DNA from: an uncultured Eubacteriales bacterium
GTDB lineage: Bacteria; Bacillota; Clostridia; Oscillospirales; Acutalibacteraceae
Reading direction: 5' to 3'
Assembly: GCA_900315875.1 (NCBI GenBank)
Contig: ONAX01000008.1
Span: forward strand, 1 to 36,559
Length of the DNA: 36,559 bases
How positions within the stretch are numbered: position 1 is the first letter of the stretch; each line of letters begins with the position of its first letter. A model generated the notes under the pieces. It ran no database searches. It was not told the DNA's origin and saw nothing but the letters and a program-made list of their open reading frames with translations. The translations under genes were made by a program, and so were the position numbers. Of this stretch, positions 8,692-16,055 are shown one piece after another.

Positions 8692-8764
8692 TCAATTAGG
8701 ATTATTTTCGGAATGATAACTACGGCGGGGATGAAATTACGAAAATTATTGGCTATATTTGCGC

Positions 8765-8795
8765 GAAAAAGAAAAACATTCCCCGAAGGGAATGT
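8765..8795 (-). terminator. Rho-independent terminator of the YbjN-like gene
   Basis: Read on the minus strand, the 8-bp stem ACATTCCC/GGGAATGT encloses a UUCG tetraloop and is followed by TTTTCTTTTTC. The stem begins at the last base of the stop codon of the YbjN-like gene. Confidence 0.9.
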
Positions 8796-9289
8796 CAATT
8801 GCTGTTAATATCGGTTGTCCACTGCAGAAAATCCTCCAGTGAAATGACATTTTTGTTAAGCGCCAGAAGCCTGTCGTTATAGCGGTCAACTGTACTGCTT
8901 GCAACGCCGACAAGGTAGCTCAGGATTTCCCGGTCGATAAGATCATCGCTGAAGCAGGTGCTGAGTCTGAAATACAGCGACCCGTTCGACATATCGAGAT
9001 CAAAGGAACCATTGAGAATATTATTATTTACCGCGGCAACAGCGATTGCAGTGTTAATGATGTTTTTATCCTTTATGTTGAACGAAAAAGGAGAAATCAG
9101 GGTAATTATGCCCGCAGACGGAATAATGCTCAGAATAAATGTCATGGGGATATCGTCACCGTTAATTATATAACGGAATTTAAGCTCCTCGTCGTTTTTA
9201 CCGTAATTTCTTATGCCCACATCCGGCAGCATTTCGTCTATTTTTTCATAAAGCCTGACAGCAAGCTCTTCTCTTTCGTTTTCGTCCAA
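8795..9289 (-). CDS. YbjN-like domain protein of unknown function
   Basis: A 164-residue soluble, acidic protein without signal peptide or membrane segment. The pattern of a short N-terminal helix, an antiparallel sheet (ELKFRYIINGDDIPMTFILSI), and a central hydrophobic helix (INTAIAVAAVNNNILNGSFDLD) followed by LYFRLSTCF is that of the YbjN / type-III-secretion-chaperone-like fold. Members of that fold are mostly small binding or chaperone proteins; no catalytic residues are evident. The start is TTG 9289, chosen because AAGGAGG lies eight bases upstream. It is a single-gene unit with its own consensus promoter and terminator, divergent from the tyrosine-rich pair. A functional tie to that pair is possible but not shown. 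Confidence 0.65.
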   Translation of the reverse strand: MDENEREELAVRLYEKIDEMLPDVGIRNYGKNDEELKFRYIINGDDIPMTFILSIIPSAGIITLISPFSFNIKDKNIINTAIAVAAVNNNILNGSFDLDMSNGSLYFRLSTCFSDDLIDREILSYLVGVASSTVDRYNDRLLALNKNVISLEDFLQWTTDINSN

Positions 9290-9333
9290 TTCAGCTTCCT
9301 CCTTTTCAGGAAATTCATATATATCATAACTGA

Positions 9334-9362
9334 ATTATAGCTTAATCCGACCTTCCTGTCAA
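9334..9362 (-). promoter_or_regulatory. Consensus promoter of the YbjN-like gene
   Basis: On the minus strand TTGACA (9357-9362) and TATAAT (9334-9339) are perfect with a 17-base spacer. Its -35 box lies only 25 bases from that of the divergent promoter at 9388-9416. Confidence 0.85.
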
Positions 9363-9387
9363 CCCATCGCAACGTCTCAAAGTCCGG

Positions 9388-9416
9388 TTGACATCGGGAA
9401 GGAAAAATTATATAAT
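9388..9416 (+). promoter_or_regulatory. Consensus promoter of the tyrosine-rich membrane protein genes
   Basis: TTGACA (9388-9393) and TATAAT (9411-9416) are perfect with a 17-base spacer. It faces away from the equally perfect minus-strand promoter, giving a divergent pair. Confidence 0.85.
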
Positions 9417-9464
9417 ACAGTCAGAAATGCTTTTATTATAATCATTCCGGGGAGATGGTCTGCA

Positions 9465-9872
9465 GTGAATAACGGTAATCAGAGTCCGCGCCGCGCAGGT
9501 CCTTTGCAACAGGGCTGCGTATCCATTTTCGGTATAATCATTGCGCTTGCGATTGTCGGCGGAATATTTTATGTGATATTTTTCCAGTCCTGGGTATTTG
9601 ATATTTTCACTTCGCACAGGGACTATCCGCGCACAGGCTACTACTATTATGAGCCGGATTACTACTACTATCAGGACGGCACCTGGTACATATATGATGA
9701 CTACTACGGCTGGCTCAGGACCAGACCCGACAGCTACCTTCGTGAGCATTACGACATCTACTACTACGGCGACGCATACGATCACGGCTACGGCTTCTAC
9801 GACGGGGATTACAACAATTACGGTTACTACGATGATTATTACGGCGATACATACGAAGGCTACTACGACTAA
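9465..9872 (+). CDS. Tyrosine/aspartate-rich single-pass membrane protein, function unknown
   Basis: A 135-residue protein with a short basic N-terminus, one membrane segment at about residues 18-42, and an 86-residue tail of extreme composition. About 30 of those 86 residues are Tyr, with many Asp and Gly. The positive-inside rule (RR before the helix) places the tail outside the cell. It contains YYYYQDGTWYIYDDYYGW, which recurs in variant form in the next gene, so the two tails are related. The start is GTG 9465 behind GGGGAG. No enzyme motif is visible. Such a tail could bind carbohydrate or metal or be cross-linked, but this is speculation. It is followed after 20 bases by the zinc-ribbon paralogue and shares its promoter. 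Confidence 0.75.
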   Translation: MNNGNQSPRRAGPLQQGCVSIFGIIIALAIVGGIFYVIFFQSWVFDIFTSHRDYPRTGYYYYEPDYYYYQDGTWYIYDDYYGWLRTRPDSYLREHYDIYYYGDAYDHGYGFYDGDYNNYGYYDDYYGDTYEGYYD

Positions 9873-9892
9873 AGCATAAAGGAGGTACTCTT

Positions 9893-10876
9893 ATGAGCAA
9901 CCAGTGTCCATTCTGCCATTCGCCGCTTGGTGATAATGACAAATTCTGCACAAACTGCGGCGCACCCAACTCCTCTTACATAGAAAACACCGGCGAAGCT
10001 TCGCCTGAAAATGACGGCTCGTATTATGCTGAAAATACCAACACAGGTGACAACTTTTCCTTCTCGTCAGGCAACAGACCGAGAACCATAGAGGAATTAA
10101 AGGAATGGGCGCAGGCAAAGAACCTTCCGCTTCAGGATATGCGATTTTTCATCGGGGAAAACTATATGTCTCCGAGAGCATTCGGTATTTATAGAGAAGG
10201 CGATCAGTTCATAGTGTACAAAAACAAATCCGACGGCTCTCGGGCTGTACGCTACAAGGGCAAGGATGAAGCTTATGCAGTCGGTGAATTGTACGACAAA
10301 ATGCGCGATGAAATAAAGAAACGCAAGGGCAGCGCAGGAAACAGGAGCGCCAATTATCGTTCCGGCTCGTCCGACAGCTCCGGCAATTACGGAAATTCTT
10401 CTGCTCAGAACAACGGAAAAAAGAAGATGAGTACCGCTAAAGCGATATTGATCCTCGCAGGTATATTTATTGCTGTGCAATTCGTCTTTCCGTTACTGGT
10501 GTCAACCCTTTTCAGTGGGTTTGACAACTGGCTTGAATCAGAAAAGTCCCCCTCCAACGGGTATTATTATTACAACGACGATTATTATTACTGTCAGAAC
10601 GGCGACTGGTATGAATATGATGACCGTGACAATGAATGGGAAAGCTTCAGCCCCAACACTGATTTTCTAAATAATTACAACTCTTACTATTACAGCTACA
10701 ATTACAACAACAGTTACGGCATACAGGATTTCGGCAACAGTCCGTATTATCAGGAGCCGATCTATAACAATAATGACAATGATAATAATTATGATAATGA
10801 CGACGATTACGACTACACCTGGGATAACAACGATACATGGGATGCGGGCGGAACCGACTGGGATAGTGATTGGTAA
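9893..10876 (+). CDS. Zinc-ribbon membrane protein with tyrosine-rich tail, function unknown
   Basis: A 327-residue protein. Residues 5-22 form a zinc ribbon, C5-x2-C8 and C19-x2-C22. Residues about 63-145 are a conserved-looking cytoplasmic module (TIEELKEWAQAKNLPLQDM, RFFIGENY, AFGIYREGDQFIVYKNK, RAVRYKGKDEAYAVGELYDK) that I associate with clostridial zinc-ribbon proteins of unknown function. A Ser/Gly/Asn linker leads to one membrane segment (about 183-208). The rest is a Tyr/Asn/Asp-rich extracellular tail beginning with YYYYNDDYYYCQNGDWYEYD, the counterpart of the motif in the upstream gene. AGGAGG precedes ATG 9893. The layout of inside sensor-like module, helix and outside low-complexity tail suggests sensing or anchoring at the envelope, which is an inference only. 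Confidence 0.75.
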   Translation: MSNQCPFCHSPLGDNDKFCTNCGAPNSSYIENTGEASPENDGSYYAENTNTGDNFSFSSGNRPRTIEELKEWAQAKNLPLQDMRFFIGENYMSPRAFGIYREGDQFIVYKNKSDGSRAVRYKGKDEAYAVGELYDKMRDEIKKRKGSAGNRSANYRSGSSDSSGNYGNSSAQNNGKKKMSTAKAILILAGIFIAVQFVFPLLVSTLFSGFDNWLESEKSPSNGYYYYNDDYYYCQNGDWYEYDDRDNEWESFSPNTDFLNNYNSYYYSYNYNNSYGIQDFGNSPYYQEPIYNNNDNDNNYDNDDDYDYTWDNNDTWDAGGTDWDSDW

Positions 10877-10902
10877 AAATCTATAAAATATTTAAAAATA
10901 TA

Positions 10903-10931
10903 TTGCATTTGTTGTTCATGTGTGCTATAAT
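10903..10931 (+). promoter_or_regulatory. Promoter of the GH13-DUF1653 gene with extended -10
   Basis: TTGCAT (10903-10908), a 17-base spacer, and TATAAT (10926-10931) preceded by TGC, giving an extended -10. The predicted start site falls inside the stem-loop at 10935-10959. Confidence 0.75.
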
Positions 10932-10934
10932 TAG

Positions 10935-10959
10935 GAGGTTGTTCTATAAGAACAGCCTC
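10935..10959 (+). terminator. Stem-loop at the transcription start: weak terminator or 5' mRNA hairpin
   Basis: An 11-bp stem (GAGGTTGTTCT with AGAACAGCCTC, one G-U pair) around a 3-base loop, followed by ATTTTAATG. It begins four bases after the -10 box of the downstream promoter. It may end transcripts of the zinc-ribbon gene despite a short U-run, or form a protective hairpin near the 5' end of the GH13 transcript. Confidence 0.6.
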
Positions 10960-10988
10960 ATTTTAATGCACGAAAGGAATTATCATCA

Positions 10989-12629
10989 ATGTATTGGGTA
11001 AACGAATCTGTATTCTATCATATCTATCCGCTGGGTTTCTGCGGCGCGCCGAGGATCAACGACGGCAAACTGAACTACCGTCTTGACAAGGTTATCGACT
11101 TCATTCCCCACCTCAAGGAAATGAACGTCAACGCTGTATATTTCGGACCTGTTTTCATGTCCACCACCCACGGCTATGATACAGACGATTATTATCATAT
11201 AGACAACCGCCTCGGTGACAACGACAGCTTCGCACATATCTGCGAAAAGCTGCATGAAAACGGCATCCGCGTCGTCCTCGACGGTGTTTTCAATCACGTA
11301 GGCCGCGGCTTCTGGGCATTCAGAGATATCCGCGAAAAGGGGCAGGCTTCCCCCTACTGTTCATGGTTCCAGAACCTCAACTTCGGCGGAAACAGCCCCT
11401 GGGGCGATCCGTTCTGGTATGAGGGCTGGGAAGGCAATTACGACCTTGTAAAGCTCAACCTCCGTCACCCGGATGTAAAGCGCCACATTTTCGACGCTGT
11501 AGCAATGTGGATGGACAAATTCCATATAGACGGTCTGCGCCTTGACGTTGCATACTGCATGGATCAGGATTTCCTGCGCGAGCTCAAGCATTTCTGCAAG
11601 GGCAGAAACGACCAGTTCTGGCTCATGGGCGAGATAATCCACGGCGACTATGCGCGTCTTGCAAATCCGGATCTTCTTGATTCCTGCACTAACTACGAAT
11701 GCTACAAGGGTATTTATTCCTCGCACAACGACCACAACTATTTTGAAATTGCACACTCTCTCAACCGTCAGTTTGCAAACGGCGGCATCTACCACAATAT
11801 CTACACCTACAATTTTGTAGATAACCATGACGTAAACCGTATTGCGAGCACAATTAAGGAAAAAGCCAATATAAAGAACTGTTTTTCAACCGAATTTTTC
11901 ATGCCCGGCGTACCGAGCGTGTACTACGGCAGCGAATGGGGAATCCCCGGCATGAAGAACAACACAGACCACGACTATCCCCTGCGTCCGTGCGTTAACG
12001 TAAGCGATATCCAGGACAACGAGCTGTACCGTCATGTGTGCAGACTGGGTGCTGTTCGCAGAAAGTACAAGGCTCTCAAATACGGCAGCTTTGACAACAC
12101 AGTAATCCGCAATGAGCAGCTTGTTTTCAGACGCCGCTTTGAGGACGAAACCGTGTATATTGCACTGAATCTTTCCGACAGCGATTTCGAGCTTGGCTTC
12201 AACACCGACGGCGGTGCAAAGCTGTACGATGTTTTCGACGGAAAGACAGTATTTGACTTAAACGGCAATTATGCAAACATCAGCATTCCTGCTCACGGAA
12301 CAAGGGTTCTTGTTCTCACCGGCGGTGATGCCCCGGAATATCCGGATGAAATGCAGATTACCGAAGCTGTACCGGCAGCAGAGGAGCCGGCAGCTCCGGC
12401 AGAGGAGATCAAGCCCCTGCCCGCTGTAGGCGAGCCAGGACGTTACCGCCATTTCAAGGGCAACGAATATGAATTTATCTGCCTTGCAAAGGACAGCGAA
12501 ACCAGTGAGGAGCTTGTAATCTACAAGGATGTTAATTCCGACAAGATATGGGCAAGACCGTCGGCAATCTTCTATCAGTATGTAGATGTAGACGGCAAGC
12601 TGGTTCCGAGATTTGAAAAGATAGTTTGA
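10989..12629 (+). CDS. GH13 alpha-amylase-family enzyme fused to C-terminal DUF1653
   Basis: A 546-residue protein without signal peptide, so cytoplasmic. The (beta/alpha)8 catalytic domain shows all four GH13 regions: DGVFNH (98-103), GLRLDVA (182-188, nucleophile Asp186), GEI (acid/base Glu215) and FVDNHD (276-281, Asp281). A C-terminal beta domain spans about 370-445. After a Pro/Ala/Glu-rich linker (EEPAAPAEE) comes a ~60-residue DUF1653 domain (GRYRHFKGNEYEF, SEELVIYKD, DKIWARPSAIF, VPRFEKI), usually a free-standing small protein. The enzyme should act on alpha-glucans or maltooligosaccharides taken up or stored inside the cell; exact specificity (amylase, neopullulanase, cyclomaltodextrinase) cannot be fixed by eye. 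The gene is alone between its own promoter and several downstream hairpins, and AAAGGAA precedes ATG 10989. Confidence 0.9.
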   Translation: MYWVNESVFYHIYPLGFCGAPRINDGKLNYRLDKVIDFIPHLKEMNVNAVYFGPVFMSTTHGYDTDDYYHIDNRLGDNDSFAHICEKLHENGIRVVLDGVFNHVGRGFWAFRDIREKGQASPYCSWFQNLNFGGNSPWGDPFWYEGWEGNYDLVKLNLRHPDVKRHIFDAVAMWMDKFHIDGLRLDVAYCMDQDFLRELKHFCKGRNDQFWLMGEIIHGDYARLANPDLLDSCTNYECYKGIYSSHNDHNYFEIAHSLNRQFANGGIYHNIYTYNFVDNHDVNRIASTIKEKANIKNCFSTEFFMPGVPSVYYGSEWGIPGMKNNTDHDYPLRPCVNVSDIQDNELYRHVCRLGAVRRKYKALKYGSFDNTVIRNEQLVFRRRFEDETVYIALNLSDSDFELGFNTDGGAKLYDVFDGKTVFDLNGNYANISIPAHGTRVLVLTGGDAPEYPDEMQITEAVPAAEEPAAPAEEIKPLPAVGEPGRYRHFKGNEYEFICLAKDSETSEELVIYKDVNSDKIWARPSAIFYQYVDVDGKLVPRFEKIV

Positions 12630-12670
12630 TAATATTTCAGACAGAGCTGTAGTATAAACAAAACCTTTCC

Positions 12671-12699
12671 GCCCGGTTGCTGCCGCACAGCGACCGGGC
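12671..12699 (+). terminator. GC-rich stem-loop after the GH13 gene
   Basis: A 12-bp stem, GCCCGGTTGCTG with CAGCGACCGGGC (one G-U pair), around a 5-base loop, followed by ATTTCGTTAT. The stem is strong but the U-tract is interrupted. Confidence 0.7.
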
Positions 12700-12750
12700 A
12701 TTTCGTTATAGTCAGCGTATTATTTCTGCTGACACTATATTTTCTGACAG

Positions 12751-12785
12751 AAAAAACGTCGGTGATTATTCACCGGCGTTTTTGT
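12751..12785. terminator. Bidirectional rho-independent terminator between convergent genes
   Basis: A 10-bp stem (ACGTCGGTGA with TCACCGGCGT, one G-U pair) around TTAT, flanked by six A on the left and five T on the right. It can end both the GH13 transcript and the EAL-PAS transcript, whose stop codon lies 20 bases away. A smaller hairpin (GTCAGC/GCTGAC, 12711-12733) and the palindrome TTTTCTGACAGAAAA (12740-12754) lie just before it. Confidence 0.88.
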
Positions 12786-12804
12786 ATTTGTATAGTTTAT
12801 TAAA

Positions 12805-14412
12805 TTATTCTTCTTCATCAACAACGAGAGTTGCGGAGCCGTAAGCCTTCAGCGGATTTCCGTTTTCGTCACGCTCAAGTGTGTATCTTACATAGAACGG
12901 TATACGTCCGACGGTCAGCGGCATGATCTGCTCGAAGCTGTCAATTTCGCCGCGCTCAAGCTTTTTCATTACATCGCGGTACATATCCGCATAATCCGGA
13001 GTGAAAATACCGCTTTCAATAACAGGCTCCGGATAGTTCTGTACAATCGGAGGAACGTTCAGATCACGCATACACCTGAAGCACGGACGCATGATCTTCG
13101 TATCCAGGTCAACCTCCCACGAATAAACGTTTGCATGCTCACTTGCGAAGCGCATGCGGCGTTCACTTTCTAACACTTCATCGAACCTGCGCTTTTCTGC
13201 GGTTATGTTCTGCACCATAGCATAGAACAGATACTGGTGGTCGGTTTTTCCTATCATCCGAATAAAGCTGCGTATGCAGATATCATCCTCGCCGCAGGTC
13301 TTCGAGCAGACCTTGCGCCAGGTTTCGCATGTTTCCTCATCATTTGAGGAGATAGCACGCTCCAGTGCATCCTTGTAAATCTGACGGTTCTTATCGTCCA
13401 TTCCGAGAAACGGATCTGTATCGAGAATCTCCTGCTCTATCATATTCATGCCGATCTCGCGGACATATTTTTTATTGAATCGCAGTATTTCAACCTTGCC
13501 GTTACTGTATGTATAAATGACCGCACCGCCGACAAAGTTATTGAATATCAGGGTTTCCATCGAGGACGGATCCCAGAATTTCCCTGCATCCATCGCACTT
13601 ATCAGGTCGAGGGCGGGTGTCAGCGGTTCATGTCCCAGCTGGTTTATTTTCTCGAGGTATTCCTCTTCCTTTACAGGCTTCGAATACAGATATCCCTGGA
13701 TATATTTGCAGCCGATGCTTTTCATGTAGTCAGCCTGCTCGAGCTTTTCAACACCCTCTGCAATAATAGGTGTGCCGAGCCATTTAGCCATCTGGACAAT
13801 CGCGCTTATTATCGTGCCGCCGCGACCGCCTATATCACCGCTGAGAAAACGCATATCAAGCTTTATCACATCAACAGCCAGGTCCTTGAGGACATTAAGG
13901 GAAGAATAACCGCTGCCGAAATCGTCCATTTCAACCATATAGCCGTATTCATGCAGCTGCCTGAGCACGCTGGAAACAAGCTCCATTCCGCCTATAGCCG
14001 AAGTTTCGGTTACTTCAACATGCAGAAATTTGACCGGAACATCATACTTTACACGGATTTTCTCTATCTCATCAACATAGTTTTTTCTGTAAATATCATA
14101 TCTCGACATATTCACAGACACTGGAACCGGTGTAATGTTTACATTAAGACAGCGCCGCAGGAAGCTGCAGACGGATTCAAAAACAGCGAGGTCCGCGCGA
14201 TAGATCAGGTCATTCTTTTCAAGTACGGGGATAAAGTCGGAGGGATACTGCATACCGTAAACGGGGTGCGACCAGCGCATAAGTGCCTCTGCGCCGATCA
14301 TTCTTCCGGTGGAATGGTTGATTTTTGGTTGGTAGGTTACGAAGATGTGTCCGAAGCGAACTGCATCGTCAAAGCATGCAAGAAGTTCCTGTTCATTCAT
14401 TTGTTTGTTCAT
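12805..14412 (-). CDS. EAL-domain cyclic-di-GMP phosphodiesterase with C-terminal PAS-like domains
   Basis: About 535 residues. Residues ~10-250 are an EAL domain with catalytic residues present: EAL (42-44), Asn101 in VNMS, HVEVTET (Glu133), DDFGSGYSS (Asp163-Asp164), KLD (Lys184, Asp186), AEGVE (Glu219) and QGY (Gln239). It should therefore hydrolyse c-di-GMP. The remaining ~280 residues look like two PAS-type sensor domains (FNNFVGGAVIYTY; then ASEHANVYSWEVDLDTK), separated by a helical stretch (EKRRFDEVLESERRM). There is no GGDEF domain and no membrane segment. ATG 14412 is chosen because AAAGGGAG lies ten bases upstream; the longer frame to 14460 begins with TTG and has no site. The sensors follow the catalytic domain, the reverse of the common order. 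The ligand is unknown. Confidence 0.9.
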   Translation of the reverse strand: MNKQMNEQELLACFDDAVRFGHIFVTYQPKINHSTGRMIGAEALMRWSHPVYGMQYPSDFIPVLEKNDLIYRADLAVFESVCSFLRRCLNVNITPVPVSVNMSRYDIYRKNYVDEIEKIRVKYDVPVKFLHVEVTETSAIGGMELVSSVLRQLHEYGYMVEMDDFGSGYSSLNVLKDLAVDVIKLDMRFLSGDIGGRGGTIISAIVQMAKWLGTPIIAEGVEKLEQADYMKSIGCKYIQGYLYSKPVKEEEYLEKINQLGHEPLTPALDLISAMDAGKFWDPSSMETLIFNNFVGGAVIYTYSNGKVEILRFNKKYVREIGMNMIEQEILDTDPFLGMDDKNRQIYKDALERAISSNDEETCETWRKVCSKTCGEDDICIRSFIRMIGKTDHQYLFYAMVQNITAEKRRFDEVLESERRMRFASEHANVYSWEVDLDTKIMRPCFRCMRDLNVPPIVQNYPEPVIESGIFTPDYADMYRDVMKKLERGEIDSFEQIMPLTVGRIPFYVRYTLERDENGNPLKAYGSATLVVDEEE

Positions 14413-14492
14413 ATGTTCCACACTCCCTTTTATCGCAGAAACGTTCATAGGAATCGGCAATGTTTATAAGAAATAATTATATATTATCAACT

Positions 14493-14521
14493 ATAATAGC
14501 ATATTTTGTGTTTATAGTCAA
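14493..14521 (-). promoter_or_regulatory. Promoter of the EAL-PAS gene
   Basis: On the minus strand TTGACT (14516-14521), a 17-base spacer and TATTAT (14493-14498), with TGC before the -10. The leader to ATG 14412 is about 75 bases. Confidence 0.7.
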
Positions 14522-14574
14522 TTGTCATATTGTTCACTTTAAGTATTTTTAAGTTCAACCGCTAAAACGGGGTA

Positions 14575-14603
14575 TTGTAATTCTCGCAATTTTGGAATAT
14601 AAT
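14575..14603 (+). promoter_or_regulatory. Promoter of murD and the downstream run
   Basis: TTGTAA (14575-14580), a 17-base spacer and TATAAT (14598-14603), about 40 bases before the murD start. It diverges from the EAL-PAS promoter. Confidence 0.7.
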
Positions 14604-14645
14604 GATAGGTGGATTATTGTATTATTTTGAAAAGAGGCACAATAT

Positions 14646-16040
14646 ATGGATAACAGAATCAGTAATTTTCTTTCAGGTCTTAACGGCAAAACGATCGCTC
14701 TTTGCGGCATCGGAGGCAGCCACCTGCCGCTGATAAAACTCTTCACAAAGTATGGAGCGCACGTTATCGCATGCGATAAGCGCGATATGGACGCTCTCGG
14801 CGAAAACGGAGCCCTTGCACAGAAGTACGGCGCAGAGCTTCGTCTGGGCGAAAACTACCTTCAGGGCCTTGACGCTGATATTATTCTGCGCACACCCGGA
14901 ATGCGCTTTTTCACTCCGGAGCTTAACGAAGCGCGCAGAAACGGAATCGTCGTCACTGCGGAAATGGAGCTTTTCTTCGAGCTTTGTCCCTGCAAGATAA
15001 TCGCCGTTACCGGAAGCGACGGAAAAACCACAACTACAACTATCATTTCAGAGCTGCTTAAGGCTGAGGGCAGAAATGTGCACCTCGGCGGAAATATCGG
15101 CAAACCGCTGCTGCCGGAAATAGAATCCGTCAGCCCGGACGACATAGCTGTTGTTGAGCTTTCGAGCTTCCAGCTTATTTCCATGCGCCAGAGCCCGGAT
15201 ATTGCAGTTGTAACAAACCTTGCACCGAACCACCTTGACATACACAAGGATATGCAGGAATATATCGACGCCAAGAAAAACATTGTTCTTCACCAGAGCG
15301 CCTTCGGACGCGCCGTGCTGAACCTGGACAACGATATATCCTCATCCTTCAGCGAAATAACAAGAGGTCAGACCGTATTCTTCTCCAGAAAGGCTAAGCC
15401 CTCCTCGGGCGCTTACCTGAGAGATGACGGAATGATTGTTATGAACGATTACGGAAAGGAAACCGAAATCATGCCCGCAAGCGAAATAAAGATTCCGGGC
15501 CTTCATAACATTGAAAACTACCTTGCAGCTATCAGCGCTGTCTGGGGAATCGTTGACGTCAAGACCATTATAAACGTTGCAAAGACCTTCGGCGGAGTTG
15601 AACACAGAGCTGAGCTTGTGCGCGAGCTGGACGGCGTTCGCTATTATAACGACGCTATCGGCACCAGCCCGACACGAACCGTAAAGGGCATGCTTTCGCT
15701 TTTCGATCAGAAGCTTATCCTCATTGCCGGCGGTTACGACAAGCACCTTTCATATGACGAAATGGGTCAGGTAGTTCCGGATACGGTAAAGCTGCTTATA
15801 CTCTTCGGCGCAACCGCCGACAAGATAGAGCAGGCAACCAGAAATGCCGCAGCCTACAGCGAGGGCAACCCTGTTATCATCCGTGTGCAGAACATGGAAG
15901 AGGCAGTAGACACCGCACGCAAAAACGCAGCTGCAGGCGATATAGTAGCAATGTCACCTGCAAGCGCGAGCTTTGATATGTACAAAAACTTTGCAGAAAA
16001 GGGACTGCATTTCAAGCGAATAGTAAACGATCTTAAATGA
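14646..16040 (+). CDS. murD: UDP-N-acetylmuramoyl-L-alanine--D-glutamate ligase MurD
   Basis: A 464-residue cytoplasmic ligase that adds D-Glu to UDP-MurNAc-L-Ala in peptidoglycan precursor synthesis, using ATP. The N-terminal Rossmann-like domain has GKTIALCGIGGS; the central domain has the ATP loop GSDGKTTTTT and VVELSSFQL, NHLDIH and a lysine in DAKKNI that is the usual carbamate site; the C-terminal domain begins near EHRAELV and contains YYNDAIGTSPTRT, LIAGGYDKH and SPASASFDMYKNFAEKG. All Mur ligase landmarks are present and length is normal. Start ATG 14646 follows an AGAGG site. It is not within a division/cell-wall (dcw) cluster here but leads an operon with two M42 peptidases and a GNAT protein. 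Confidence 0.95.
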   Translation: MDNRISNFLSGLNGKTIALCGIGGSHLPLIKLFTKYGAHVIACDKRDMDALGENGALAQKYGAELRLGENYLQGLDADIILRTPGMRFFTPELNEARRNGIVVTAEMELFFELCPCKIIAVTGSDGKTTTTTIISELLKAEGRNVHLGGNIGKPLLPEIESVSPDDIAVVELSSFQLISMRQSPDIAVVTNLAPNHLDIHKDMQEYIDAKKNIVLHQSAFGRAVLNLDNDISSSFSEITRGQTVFFSRKAKPSSGAYLRDDGMIVMNDYGKETEIMPASEIKIPGLHNIENYLAAISAVWGIVDVKTIINVAKTFGGVEHRAELVRELDGVRYYNDAIGTSPTRTVKGMLSLFDQKLILIAGGYDKHLSYDEMGQVVPDTVKLLILFGATADKIEQATRNAAAYSEGNPVIIRVQNMEEAVDTARKNAAAGDIVAMSPASASFDMYKNFAEKGLHFKRIVNDLK

Positions 16041-16055
16041 TCTTCGGAGGACATG

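Noticed and set aside
13630-14469. 279-codon plus-strand frame opposite the EAL gene
   Set aside because: The minus strand encodes a complete EAL domain; the plus-strand frame is a shadow rich in Cys/His with no family similarity.
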